64,000 bases of DNA, taken from assembly GCA_963803015.1 (NCBI GenBank), contig CAWDKV010000011.1, forward strand, positions 248,001 through 312,000, read 5' to 3'. Both the position numbers and the translations under genes were made by a program. The notes under the pieces are model-generated. The model was not told where the DNA came from. It saw only the letters and a program-made list of their open reading frames with translations, and did not search any database. This document shows positions 9,204-18,455 of the stretch, piece after piece. Source of the stretch: Berkiella sp963803015 (lineage in GTDB: Bacteria; Pseudomonadota; Gammaproteobacteria; Berkiellales; Berkiellaceae). Each line of letters opens with the position of its first letter. Positions within the stretch are counted from its first letter, which is position 1.

Positions 9204-9348
9204 AGTAGATCCTTTTTTTAATAACTTTTTCAATATAATAGCAGAGATGCATTTCTGCCAGTTTATTAAGAAGTCTAAATTGGAAATAGTTTTTGCTCGA
9301 AACCTATTGAGTGTTAAAGTTGTCAAAAAATAATGAGATGAGGACAAT

Positions 9349-12002
9349 ATGCAAGGATCTGATCCCACTGCTGCTTTGAGGCATGATGTACGCTTATTGG
9401 GCGACCTTCTTGGCAAGACGCTGCAAGAACAAGCAGGAGAGGAGTTGTATCATAAGATAGAAATCATCCGCCAACTGTCAATAGAAGCTTATCGTGGTTC
9501 TCGCAATGTGATAGGTGAATTAACCGCTCTCTTACAAGATCTTTCTCCTACTGAAATATTAGGGGTAGTAAGAGCATTTGGTCATTTTCTGAATCTGGCG
9601 AATATTGCCGAAAATGTTCATCGCATTAGGCGCGCGCGTTGGTACCAGCGGCAACAGCAAACGTCTATCCAAATGGGTTCCATAGAAGCGTCTTTTATCG
9701 CCTTTCAAGAGAGGGGAGTCAAAGGAAAAGAACTCATCGAAGCGGTGCAAAATCTTGAAATTGAATTAGTGCTGACGGCGCATCCAACGGAAGTCATGAG
9801 ACGTACCTTGATGCAGAAATTTAACCGTATTGCCCAATGTCTTGGTGAGTTTGATGAAAAGCTCATTGCTCCATTTGAAAATGAACAACTAGAACAGCTA
9901 CTTTATCGCGAAATTACTGCTATTTGGCAAACAGATGAAATCAGACGTCGCAGACCCACTCCCACAGATGAAGCAAAATGGGGTTTTGCGGTCATTGAAG
10001 GCAGTCTATGGAAAGCTGTTCCGCAATATTTACGCGAGTTAGATAGGAACTTAGAGAAATATACAGGCGTAAGACTTCCTCTCACCACTTGCCCCATTCG
10101 TTTTGGATCTGGATGGGCGGAGATAGAGATGGTAATCCTAATGTCACAGCAGAGGTTACCGAAAGAGTGTGTCTGATGGCAAGGTGGATGGCGGCAGATC
10201 TTTATTTGCGTGAAGTCAACTATTTAAGCGCTTCATTATCCATGCAAACCTGTAGTCAGGCTTTACGAGAGGTAGTAGGGGATGTCTTAGAGCCTTACCG
10301 CGCAGCACTTCGCCCATTGAAGAAAAAATTGATTGCGACCTGCAAATGGGCTGAAGAAAAATTGCAAGGCCGCATTACACAGGTGCGAGATATTATTACG
10401 CATCAAGATCAAATTTTATTACCTTTGATGCAATGCTATGACTCATTAAAGGCGTGCCACGCAAGTTGTATTGCAGAAGGGGAATTAACCGATGTGATTC
10501 GACTTGTCCATTGTTTTGGGATTGTGTTAACCCGCTTGGATATTCGTCAAGAATCAGTTAAACATAGTGAATTATTTGATGAATTAACGCAATATTTAGG
10601 ATTAGGATCGTATTTATCTTGGTCAGAAAGCAAGCGCCAAGCATTTTTAATTGAACAATTACAAGGGACACGGCCTTTAATCCCTTCTGCTATGCCCTGG
10701 TCTTCTCAATCTCTGGAAGTTTGGAAGACTTTTCAAGTGATTGCAAAACAACTGCCAGAACAAATGGGTGCTTATATTATTTCTATGGCAGGAGAGCCTA
10801 GTGATGTGCTCGCGGTTTGTTTGTTGCAAAAAGAAGCAGGGGTTCAAAAACTTCTACGAATTGTTCCCTTATTTGAGACTTTAAAAGATCTACAATCTTC
10901 ACATACGTGCGTCTCTCAGCTCTTGGCTTCTGATTGGTATAGAAGTCATATTGAGGGAAGACAAGAGATTATGATTGGATACTCAGATTCAGGTAAAGAT
11001 GCTGGCATCTTAGCGGCAGGCTGGGCGCAATATCAAGCACAAGAAAACTTGCTTGCGGTGGCAAAACAATATGACATAAAATTAACTTTATTTCATGGTA
11101 GAGGGGGCTCGGTTGGCCGAGGTGGTGCACCGACCCATGTGGCTATTCTCTCGCAACCACCTGGATCGGTCGGGGGCGCTATTCGCGTCACAGAGCAAGG
11201 TGAAGTGATACGAAATAAATATGGTTTGCCGCATAGAGCGCGACGTTCTTTAGAAGTGTACACAACAGCAGTGTTAGAAGCGACGCTATTGCCTCCCCCA
11301 GAGCCTAAACAAAAATGGCGCGATCTCATGGGATCTCTCGCTTTAAAATCATTTCAAGCTTATAGTGAAGTTGTCAAAGAAAACCCTTCTTTTGTAGAAT
11401 ATTTCCGCCAAGTGACGCCAGAGCGTGAAATTGGCAAACTGGCTATTGGTTCAAGACCTGCCAGGCGCAATGTCGAAGGAGGCCTTAAAAGTTTGCGAGC
11501 TATCCCTTGGGTGTTTGCATGGACCCAAAATCGTTTGTTACTGCCTGCTTGGTTAGGTGTGGGAGAAGCATTAGAGACGCTTAGCCCTGAAGAGACCGAC
11601 TCTCTTAATCAGATGGTGAAGGAGTGGCCTTTTTTTCGTTCACTGCTCAGTATGATAGAGATGGTGCTGACCAAAGCAGACCCCAATATTTCTTCGTTAT
11701 ATGAAAAAAGATTAGCCTCTGAAGAATTTGCACCATTGGGGAAAATGCTCCGCGATAAATTCAAGATGAGTTGCGACATGATTATGAAAGCCTTAAATAC
11801 CCAAGAATTATTGGAAGGCAATCCAATATTGTTGCGTACCATTCGTCTGAGAGTGCCTTATCTTTATCCACTTCATGTCTTACAGGCAGAATTGCTGAGT
11901 CGCCTTCGCTATAATTCTAATGTTCAGGGGGATGAGGAGTTAAGAGATGCCTTATTGGTTACCATCTCTGGGATTGCTGCAGGAATGCAAAATACAGGAT
12001 AA
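9349..12002 (+). pseudogene. ppc: Phosphoenolpyruvate carboxylase, interrupted by a one-base frameshift
   Basis: Ppc carboxylates phosphoenolpyruvate to oxaloacetate. The first frame (9349-10176) carries VLTAHPTEVMRRTLMQKF with the catalytic His. The second frame contains WMGGDRDGNPNV, GYSDSGKDAG, FHGRGGSVGRGG and the C-terminal GIAAGMQNTG. The frame changes at 10110/10111, where TCTGGATGGGCGG would read Ser-Trp-Met-Gly-Gly if it were TCTTGGATGGGCGG, so one T is missing. Restoring it gives 884 residues (E. coli Ppc is 883) with every catalytic motif intact and no other lesion. Either the loss is very recent or it is a sequencing error. As written, the enzyme would be truncated at about 275 residues. 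GAGGA precedes the ATG. Confidence 0.93.
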
Positions 12003-12029
12003 AAATCGAGTATAGAGGGAAATAAAAAT

Positions 12030-12686
12030 ATGCGGTTAATATTATTAGGACCACCAGGTTCTGGAAAAGGAACGCAAGCACAATATATTATGGAGCGTTA
12101 CGGGATCCCTAAAATTTCTACAGGGGATATTTTAAGGCAAAGTATTATTGATAAAACGCCTGTGGGTCTGCAGGCAAAATCGATTATGGATGCGGGTGGT
12201 TTAGTGTCTGATGACATTATTATCAACATAGTCAAAGATCGCATCCAAAAGCCAGATTGTACTAAAGGTTTTTTGTTAGATGGTTTTCCTCGAACAGTCA
12301 AACAAGCAGAGAGTTTGCATTCAGCAGGGATTAAGATTGATAAAGTTATTGAATTTGAAATTCCTGATAATGAATTAGTTGCAAGATTAAGCGGCCGTAG
12401 GATTCATCCTGCATCAGGACGGGTCTATCATGTTGAGCACAATCCGCCAGAAAGGGAAAACAAAGATGATATAACAGGGGAGGCTCTTATTCATCGAGAA
12501 GATGATAAAGAGGAAACGGTTCGTAAGCGTTTAAATATTTATCATGCTCAAACTGCGCCTGTTTCAACTTACTACATGCGGATGGCACTTTCTAAATCTG
12601 ATGAGGCACCAAAATACGTAAAAATTGATGCAACACAACCACCTTTAGCAGTAGCAGATGTAATATTTGAGAGTCTTGCTGAATAG
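12030..12686 (+). CDS. adk: Adenylate kinase
   Basis: Adk catalyses ATP + AMP = 2 ADP in the cytoplasm. The 218-aa protein starts with a beta-strand and the P-loop GPPGSGKGTQ (residues 7-16). The AMP-binding segment is STGDILRQ, then GFLLDGFPRTVKQAE. It is the long form, with a LID domain around RRIHPASGRVYH that lacks zinc-binding cysteines. All key residues are present. It follows ppc by 28 bp in the same direction. An interspersed repeat begins just after its stop. Confidence 0.96.
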   Translation: MRLILLGPPGSGKGTQAQYIMERYGIPKISTGDILRQSIIDKTPVGLQAKSIMDAGGLVSDDIIINIVKDRIQKPDCTKGFLLDGFPRTVKQAESLHSAGIKIDKVIEFEIPDNELVARLSGRRIHPASGRVYHVEHNPPERENKDDITGEALIHREDDKEETVRKRLNIYHAQTAPVSTYYMRMALSKSDEAPKYVKIDATQPPLAVADVIFESLAE

Positions 12687-12690
12687 ATCC

Positions 12691-12783
12691 AAAGCAGTTG
12701 GCTAGGCGCCAAGCTTCAAGGCCCCAGGAGCGTACTGGGGCACGTGATTGGGGTGAAAGAGTATTCATCAGGAAAAGGTATAA
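12691..12783. repeat. Interspersed GGCTAGGCGCC repeat, copy C (before the thioredoxin-like gene)
   Basis: It is collinear with copy A, sharing AAAGCAG, GGCTAGGCGCCAAGCT, AGGCCCCAGGA, CGTAC, CGTGA, TGGG, TGAAAGAG, TTCAT and the terminal GGTATAA. It is about 30 bp shorter because it lacks the GGCAACAACGC segment. It lies between adk and the next start codon. Confidence 0.8.
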
Positions 12784-12798
12784 ATAAAGGATTGAGTT

Positions 12799-13152
12799 AT
12801 GGCAATACTAATGCTTAATGGAAAAAATTTTGATGAGACTATCCAAAATAATGATCTCGTCGTAGTCGATTTCTTTGCCACTTGGTGTGCTCCTTGTATG
12901 GCGTTTAATCCAATTCTTGAGCAATTGAGTATAGAAGATCCGGAAGTAGTCTTTGCAAAAGTGGATATTGATGCCGAACCTGGATTAGCTTCTGATTTTA
13001 ATGTGCGATCTGTGCCATTACTCATGATTTTTCGTCGTGAGTTTGCGGTTTTACACCATGCGGGTTTGCAAACGGCGAAGAGTTTAAAAGAGCTCATTGC
13101 ACAAGCGAAAAAAATAGAGATTGAAGCTCTGCGCGAGAAAGTAGGAAAATAG
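12799..13152 (+). CDS. Thioredoxin-like protein (CAPC active site)
   Basis: The 117-aa protein has the thioredoxin fold pattern: VVVDFFATWCAPC with active-site Cys30 and Cys33, a VDIDAEPGLASDF segment, and the cis-proline motif VRSVPLLM. The dipeptide between the cysteines is Ala-Pro rather than the Gly-Pro of classical thioredoxin, so its redox potential may differ. There is no signal peptide, so it is cytoplasmic and probably reduces disulfides in target proteins. AAAGG precedes the ATG, and the promoter region is formed by the interspersed repeat. Confidence 0.9.
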   Translation: MAILMLNGKNFDETIQNNDLVVVDFFATWCAPCMAFNPILEQLSIEDPEVVFAKVDIDAEPGLASDFNVRSVPLLMIFRREFAVLHHAGLQTAKSLKELIAQAKKIEIEALREKVGK

Positions 13153-13202
13153 AGCGAGCCACTGTATAGATTCTAAGTAATGACGCTCTTAAAAGAATAA
13201 AA

Positions 13203-13290
13203 CCCATAGCACCACTTTGTTTTTGTGGTTCTTTTTAAGAACATAAATGATACGAAACAAATTTTTGCTATGGGAATTTCAGCATTTTTT
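13203..13290 (+). ncRNA. Possible structured RNA or attenuator-like region
   Basis: CCCATAGCA (13203-13211) is perfectly complementary to TGCTATGGG (13266-13274). It encloses two small hairpins, CCAC...GTGG and TTCTTTTTAAGAA. The right arm can instead pair with AGCA just before a run of seven T (TGCT...AGCA, T7), so two alternative folds compete. This is seen directly in sequence, but no known RNA family was recognised. The rest of the 343-bp gap from 13153 to 13495 holds a possible promoter at 13415 and no gene. Confidence 0.3.
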
Positions 13291-13414
13291 TATTTGCCAC
13301 TCACATGCTTGACATAAGCATCACTTCAAAAAAATTATAATAAAAACAATACCTTAATTCTAGATCACTTTATTGCTTCAAAAAAGTACCAATAAGTTCT
13401 TAGTGTTTCTCATT

Positions 13415-13443
13415 TTGTACTTGTGAAAACTAACCGATATTGT
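13415..13443 (+). promoter_or_regulatory. Possible sigma-70 promoter for the histone-like gene
   Basis: TTGTAC and TATTGT are separated by 17 bp and end 52 bp before the start codon of the basic protein. Matches to consensus are moderate (4 of 6 each), so this is only a plausible assignment. Confidence 0.35.
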
Positions 13444-13495
13444 GCTATGTTTCAAGTGTGTGCTTTTTGTCAAGTAAATATTGGAGAAAATAGAA

Positions 13496-14023
13496 ATGAC
13501 AATGAAACGTAAATCTAGAAGCGCTGTCAGACGTGTAAAAACTTCTAGCAGAAAAACAGCTTCTAAAAAAAGTGGTATGCAAACCATGATGAGAAAGGCC
13601 AAGCTTGTTGAAAAACGTGCTGAAAAGAAAATACAGGCGATTATCAAGAAAAATCAAAATACTCTTGAAAAAATACGCAAAGAATGGAAACTCAGATTAG
13701 AATCCAAGAAAAAAGAAGCTACGAAAGCGCGCAAAGCTCTGCAAAAGAAATTTGTAAGTGCAATGAAAAAAATTCGCAAATTTCATCAAGATGAAATGAA
13801 AAGCTTGCGTAAGCAACTTCTTGCTGCGAACAAGAAATCAACCAGCAAAACGACAACTGCTTCACGCAAAAGCAAAGCAAGAAAAACCACAAGCAAAGAG
13901 CGTAAGAGCTTACGTGGTAGTAAAGTCGGTGGTAGAAAAACCAGTGGCAGAAAAGCAATCCGCAAAGTTGGCAAAAGCCGCTCTGCTCGTTCTTCTCGCA
14001 CCCAATTACGTCGTGCGGCGTAA
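13496..14023 (+). CDS. Histone H1-like Lys/Arg-rich basic protein
   Basis: The 175-aa product is dominated by Lys, Arg, Ser, Thr and Ala. It has a basic N-terminus (MKRKSRSAVRRVK), a central helical, possibly coiled-coil stretch of about 70 residues with alternating K/E/R, and a C-terminal tail of SR/KT/GRK-type repeats. This architecture resembles bacterial histone H1-like proteins (Hc1-type, AlgP-like), which bind DNA nonspecifically and condense the nucleoid, notably in intracellular bacteria with compact transmission forms. ATG at 13496 is chosen over TTG at 13481 because GGAG lies 9 bp upstream. A role in nucleoid compaction or in host chromatin is inferred. Confidence 0.7.
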   Translation: MTMKRKSRSAVRRVKTSSRKTASKKSGMQTMMRKAKLVEKRAEKKIQAIIKKNQNTLEKIRKEWKLRLESKKKEATKARKALQKKFVSAMKKIRKFHQDEMKSLRKQLLAANKKSTSKTTTASRKSKARKTTSKERKSLRGSKVGGRKTSGRKAIRKVGKSRSARSSRTQLRRAA

Positions 14024-15301
14024 TTAGCTTAGATAAAGCCCATTGGAATCTTCTGATGGGTTCTCTTCTTCTCGTGTTAATTCTTGATTGATACAGTTAG
14101 CAATGAATCCACACTTTTGGGGTGGGGTTTGGTTGTAACTAAACCAATTCAAAATGCCAGGTGGTTGCATTTGTTGTGATGCCACACTTGGATGAACAGC
14201 ACAAGTGTTCAGATTACTTGTTGGTAACAAGGGATCCAGATAGGGTGCAGCTTTGGCTATAACAGTTCCCGAATAATAGAGAAGAGCATTCAATGGAAAA
14301 GTGAAATATTGGGTCCAAAGTGCCTTGTTATATATTTCAAAAATCATAGGTGAAATATCTTCAGCATTTTTATTGGTAAAAAATTGATAAGGATACTTTT
14401 CTTTGATTTCCCCCGTTTTATCTACAGGAGAGGGGGCACTAAAATTACAATTGGCGTGCACACCATTGAGTCTTAAATAGGCTTTATAAGGTAATTTGAT
14501 GAAATCTTCCCATATTTGAAAACCATCCTCTAGTGTAATATCGTCAACCCAAGCACCTTCTTGTCCACAATCTACTTTCATTAATTGCGCTTCTACAATG
14601 GGGTAAGGCATTTTGGCTAAGATCATATCCCGTCCAGACATTTGAATAGGATCACCTCCTACCATGCCGTAATTAACCTTTACTTTGAGAGGTTTTGTTA
14701 GAAATTGCCTTAATAAAAAAGTATTGGCGTCATCTGCTACGCTGTGTGGCACGCCTGGTGAGTTCAGGCATGACATTTGAATTTGATTTATTCCGTCAAA
14801 TGCAGCTGTTTGAGATCGTCTTTTTAAAAATTCTGTGGTAAATAATTGAGAAAAGCTACCTCCTTGGCTGTGACCGGCTACATCTAGATGTATATCTTGG
14901 AAATCAGAACCATAATGCCGCTTTATGGCTTCTTTAAAATGAAAAAACAACTTATTTTTTTCTTGCTGAAAACTCAGATAACCAGGTCCATGAAGTTCGA
15001 CATTCATCAGCAGGCTTTTCGTTTTAGATTCATCGGTGCCACGAAAAATCACCTTAACCTCTTTAGAGGTTTTATCAATTGGTAATAAGATAAAAGTGAA
15101 CATTTCTTCTTTGAGGGGGATCCTGACTATTTCATAGACTTTGTAAGAGCCGTCTTCAGTTAAAATGGGAAGACGCTGTGCGTGGGGTGCTTCGGGCAAT
15201 AGATAAGCTGTAGCACAAAGAAACTGTGCGCTGGCGAATAGCCGCACCTCTTCTTTTTTCAAGGCATTGCTTTGTTCAACACGTGAATCTGCAAGAGGCA
15301 T
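14024..15301 (-). CDS. Lipase/alpha-beta hydrolase-like protein, possible effector
   Basis: The 425-aa protein contains LDVAGHSQGGSFSQLF near residue 145, a GxSxG nucleophile elbow (GHSQG) after a hydrophobic strand as in class 3 lipases. No signal peptide is obvious. The Asp and His of the triad cannot be assigned with certainty. The start is taken at ATG 15301; a TTG four codons upstream is possible, and neither has a clear ribosome binding site. It overlaps neither neighbour and stands alone, its 3' end abutting the histone-like gene convergently. It may act on lipids or esters in the host if secreted by Dot/Icm, but that is inference. Confidence 0.65.
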   Translation of the reverse strand: MPLADSRVEQSNALKKEEVRLFASAQFLCATAYLLPEAPHAQRLPILTEDGSYKVYEIVRIPLKEEMFTFILLPIDKTSKEVKVIFRGTDESKTKSLLMNVELHGPGYLSFQQEKNKLFFHFKEAIKRHYGSDFQDIHLDVAGHSQGGSFSQLFTTEFLKRRSQTAAFDGINQIQMSCLNSPGVPHSVADDANTFLLRQFLTKPLKVKVNYGMVGGDPIQMSGRDMILAKMPYPIVEAQLMKVDCGQEGAWVDDITLEDGFQIWEDFIKLPYKAYLRLNGVHANCNFSAPSPVDKTGEIKEKYPYQFFTNKNAEDISPMIFEIYNKALWTQYFTFPLNALLYYSGTVIAKAAPYLDPLLPTSNLNTCAVHPSVASQQMQPPGILNWFSYNQTPPQKCGFIANCINQELTREEENPSEDSNGLYLS

Positions 15302-15468
15302 AGTTACACACAATAGAATTAGTTAATTATCGAAATGACAATCTAGGGTAATGCAAAGCGAAAGGAAAGAAATAGGAGATAAGAGAGCGTAAGTGGGAGA
15401 TAAAACGCGAGCAATTGTCTGATATTTTAGTTATAGTCTTGGTCAATCATTTTTTAGGGTTTGTTGCC

Positions 15469-15612
15469 TATACTCGAACCAGTTTGGTTTTACCCTTAGG
15501 GGCACGAGTAGGCTAGGCGCCGAGGGACGAGCAACCGGAGTGTATAAAAAATACATGAGGATTGCGAGTACCCGAGGGCAACAACGCATAAAATCAAACT
15601 GGAAAGAGTATA
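15469..15612. repeat. Interspersed repeat copy B, MITE-like with terminal inverted repeats
   Basis: The left end reads TATACTCGAACCAGTTTGG and the right end, reverse-complemented, reads TATACTCTTTCCAGTTTGA, so the element is bounded by about 23-bp imperfect inverted repeats. Inside are the shared GGCTAGGCGCC and GGCAACAACGC blocks also found in copy A. There is no coding capacity. The right end carries GGAAAGAG and overlaps the first base of the tsaB start codon. Confidence 0.8.
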
Positions 15613-16295
15613 TGACACAACCTAACATTTTAGCGCTAGAAACGGCGACTGATGCCTGCTCAGTCGCACTGATGGTTAATGGCGCGCTTTTTAGTTGTTA
15701 TGAATTAGCTCCCAAACAACATACACACCGGATTTTCCCTATGATTGACACTCTCTTAGCGCAAGCCAATCTTAAGTTAAATGCTATCGATTGTCTGGCT
15801 GTAGGTAAAGGACCGGGGAGTTTTACCGGGGTACGGTTAGGGATTTCATTGGCTCAGGGTTTAGCATTTGGTTTAAAGCTACCGCTTTTTGGGGTATCTA
15901 CTTTAGAAGCTTTGGCCTATCAAATAAGAGAAAACAACCACCACATCATTCCCGCTTTAGATGCTAGAATGGGCGAAGTTTACACAGGGGTTTATCAAGT
16001 GCAAGACCAAGCTCTTGTTTTAATGGAGAGAGAACAAGTAGGCTCGCCACAAACTTTATTCCATTTCACTGAGAAGTATCCTCAGGCTGTTGCGATTGGT
16101 TCTGGATGGGAGACTTATTATCCAACGCATGATGCTTTGGCAAGAGAGAGACATCCCCATGCCTTAGACATTGCCAAAATTGTTGCTACACGTTGGCAAA
16201 AAGGGGAGAAGGGCGCTCCCGCAAACGCCTTAAAGCCTACTTATTTACGCAATGATGTTGCAAAGAAAGCGCAACCTTTCCATTCATTGACCTAG
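15612..16295 (+). CDS. tsaB: tRNA threonylcarbamoyladenosine biosynthesis protein TsaB
   Basis: TsaB is the structural partner of TsaD in making the t6A37 modification of ANN-decoding tRNAs. The 227-aa length matches E. coli (231). The ASKHA-fold N-terminus ILALETATDACSVAL and the loop GKGPGSFTGVRLG are diagnostic. ATG at 15612 is chosen over an upstream GTG because the protein family begins here and GGAAAGAG lies immediately upstream. That ribosome binding site and the A of the ATG belong to the right end of the interspersed repeat. Convergent dapE ends 2 bp away. Confidence 0.93.
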   Translation: MTQPNILALETATDACSVALMVNGALFSCYELAPKQHTHRIFPMIDTLLAQANLKLNAIDCLAVGKGPGSFTGVRLGISLAQGLAFGLKLPLFGVSTLEALAYQIRENNHHIIPALDARMGEVYTGVYQVQDQALVLMEREQVGSPQTLFHFTEKYPQAVAIGSGWETYYPTHDALARERHPHALDIAKIVATRWQKGEKGAPANALKPTYLRNDVAKKAQPFHSLT

Positions 16296-16297
16296 GG

Positions 16298-17431
16298 TTA
16301 AGCCAATAATAAGCTCTCTAAAATTTTCTCGTAAAGTTGCGATAGTTTTTCCAAATCTTCTAATGCTATACATTCGTTAATTTGATGAATGGTGGCATTG
16401 ATGGGGCCACATTCCACCACTTCCGAGCCATATTCAGCAAAAAAGCGACCATCAGAGGTGCCACCTGTTGTAGAAAGGGTAGGTTGATAACCTAGTTCTG
16501 TTTCTAAAGTATGTGCCACTCGTTGAATCAAGACGCTTTTATTATCTGTGTAAAAAGGTTTTGCTGATAAGTGCCAGTTTATTTCATACTGCAAATCATG
16601 CGCTTCTAATATGGCTTGGACTTTGCTTTTAATGTTTTCAGGTAAAGAGGCAGGTGAGAAACGCACATTAAATTGTGCTTCTAATGCGCCTGGGATCACA
16701 TTGTTGGTGCCTGTTCCGCTATGAATATTAGTAAATTGCAGACTCGTTGCGGGAAAAGGCGGAGCCCCTTTATCCCACGCCACTTTTGCAATATCATCGA
16801 GCGCTTTGAGTGCGACATGAATGGCATTGTTAGCAAGCAGGGGATAGGCGACATGACCTTGTTTACCGATAATTTTTAAATCTGCGGTGATTGAACCGCG
16901 ACGGCCTACTTTGATGGTATCGCCTAATTTATCTTGGCTGGAGGCTTCACCGACCAAACACCATTGTGGGATGTCATTTTGCAAAGCTAACTGTTTTAAA
17001 ACAGCTGCGGTGCCATCTATAGCTCGGCCTTCTTCATCACTCGTTATTAAAAAAGCGATTGCGCCTTGATGCTGTGGATGATGTTTTAAAAAACGTTCAC
17101 ACGCCGTTACCATGGCAGCAATGCCACTTTTCATGTCGGCAGCGCCGCGACCATATAAAAACCCATTGCGAATGGTAGGTTGAAAAGGAGGATTTTGCCA
17201 TAACTTTTCATCGCCGGGGGGAACAACATCAGTATGGCCTGCAAAACAAAAAACGGGTTGATTACTGCCTTTTTTAGCAAAAAAATTACGCACGTGATTT
17301 TGCGAATGATCTTGGATGGTAAACCCCATTTTTTCTAATCTTTGGGTTAATATCGTTTGGCAACCACTATCGTTAGGGGTTATTGAGGGGCAGGCTATCA
17401 ACGCTTGTAATAAAGAGAGGGTATCACTCAT
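16298..17431 (-). CDS. dapE: Succinyl-diaminopimelate desuccinylase
   Basis: DapE is a zinc M20 peptidase-family enzyme that removes succinate from N-succinyl-LL-2,6-diaminopimelate in lysine and peptidoglycan synthesis. The 377-aa product matches E. coli (375). Motifs include FAGHTDVVPPGD (metal His and catalytic Asp), GRGAADMKSG (bridging Asp), LITSDEEG (catalytic Glu and metal Glu), and STTGGTSDGRF. ATG at 17431 overlaps the dapD stop by 8 bp, so the pair is translationally coupled. The frame is open further upstream, but that part is not DapE-like and lies inside dapD. Confidence 0.95.
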   Translation of the reverse strand: MSDTLSLLQALIACPSITPNDSGCQTILTQRLEKMGFTIQDHSQNHVRNFFAKKGSNQPVFCFAGHTDVVPPGDEKLWQNPPFQPTIRNGFLYGRGAADMKSGIAAMVTACERFLKHHPQHQGAIAFLITSDEEGRAIDGTAAVLKQLALQNDIPQWCLVGEASSQDKLGDTIKVGRRGSITADLKIIGKQGHVAYPLLANNAIHVALKALDDIAKVAWDKGAPPFPATSLQFTNIHSGTGTNNVIPGALEAQFNVRFSPASLPENIKSKVQAILEAHDLQYEINWHLSAKPFYTDNKSVLIQRVAHTLETELGYQPTLSTTGGTSDGRFFAEYGSEVVECGPINATIHQINECIALEDLEKLSQLYEKILESLLLA

Positions 17432-18275
17432 CTTGACTCTCCAAGGTTGCTTCACGTAATAGCTGATTGAGTCCCACTTTTTCTTTGGTTTTTTCATCCA
17501 CTCGTTTGACGATAACCGCACAATAGAGGCTATATTTACCATTTTTAGCCGGAAGATTGCCAGGAACGACGACAGCGCCCGCAGGCACTCTGCCATATAA
17601 AATAGTATCGTTTTCCCTGTCATAAATTCTGGTGCTTTGACCAATGTAGACTCCCATGGAAATGACAGCGCCTTTTTCAACGATAACGCCTTCTACAATT
17701 TCTGAGCGAGCACCGATAAAACAATTATCTTCAATGATGGTTGGACTAGCTTGCAAAGGTTCTAAAACACCACCAATGCCTACGCCACCTGAGAGGTGCA
17801 CATTTTTTCCAATTTGGGCACAAGAGCCAACGGTTGCCCAAGTATCGACCATTGTGCCTTCTCCAACATAAGCGCCAATATTGACGTAGGAGGGCATTAA
17901 AATAGTATTGGGACCAATATAAGCGCCTGCTCTGACGCAAGCCGGCGGGACGAGACGAATTTTTTGTTCTAGGAGATCTTGCTGGGTATGCTTTTGAAAT
18001 TGTAAGGGGATTTTGTCATAGAATTGGGTGAATCCTGCATCCATGATTTTATTTTCTTGCAGTTTAAAATAGAGCAAAATCGCCTGTTTTACCCAGGTAT
18101 GTACCTGCCAGATCTGATTTGAGTCTGGGGAAGCCGCTCGTACTGTGCCTGATTGCAGACGCTCCAACGTGAGTTCAATTGCTCTTTTGATCTCTAGGGG
18201 AAAAGTTTTAGCAGTGAGCTCGTCTTTTTGTGACCAAGCTTTGGTAATAATGGCTTCTAATTCAGTGTCTTGCAT
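17424..18275 (-). CDS. dapD: 2,3,4,5-tetrahydropyridine-2,6-dicarboxylate N-succinyltransferase
   Basis: DapD succinylates tetrahydrodipicolinate, upstream of DapE in the lysine/diaminopimelate pathway. The 283-aa protein has an N-terminal helical domain, then a left-handed beta-helix made of hexapeptide repeats (IGANT-type units such as AYIGPNTILMPSYVNIGAYV and GEGTMVDTWATVGSCAQIG). The active-site region VHLSGGVGIGGVLEP is intact. It is divergent from the C48-like gene and first in the dapD-dapE operon. Confidence 0.95.
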   Translation of the reverse strand: MQDTELEAIITKAWSQKDELTAKTFPLEIKRAIELTLERLQSGTVRAASPDSNQIWQVHTWVKQAILLYFKLQENKIMDAGFTQFYDKIPLQFQKHTQQDLLEQKIRLVPPACVRAGAYIGPNTILMPSYVNIGAYVGEGTMVDTWATVGSCAQIGKNVHLSGGVGIGGVLEPLQASPTIIEDNCFIGARSEIVEGVIVEKGAVISMGVYIGQSTRIYDRENDTILYGRVPAGAVVVPGNLPAKNGKYSLYCAVIVKRVDEKTKEKVGLNQLLREATLESQDE

Positions 18276-18455
18276 GGGGGTGGCCTCTTAAACAATTTCG
18301 TAAAGCTTAACAAGTCTTTTAAGGATTATCTCTTAATATTTAATAAGTTATTCGACTAATATATTGAAAGATCGGTTAGAACGCTGTCTTTTCTAGTTAG
18401 CTCTGATATAATTTGTGCCTATTTTATCATGTTAATCAATAACTGGAGTGTAGTA

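Noticed and set aside
9204..9416. N-terminal extension of the LOG-family gene
   Set aside because: The extra 71 residues overlap the ppc start on the other strand and are unlike the family; ATG 9203 has a good ribosome binding site.
13309..13341. TTGACA and TATAAT as a strong promoter
   Set aside because: The hexamers are perfect but 21 bp apart, too far for a standard sigma-70 promoter; a 17-bp spaced pair at 13415 was preferred.
17432..17680. N-terminal extension of dapE
   Set aside because: It lies wholly within dapD and bears no resemblance to DapE; ATG 17431 gives the normal length.
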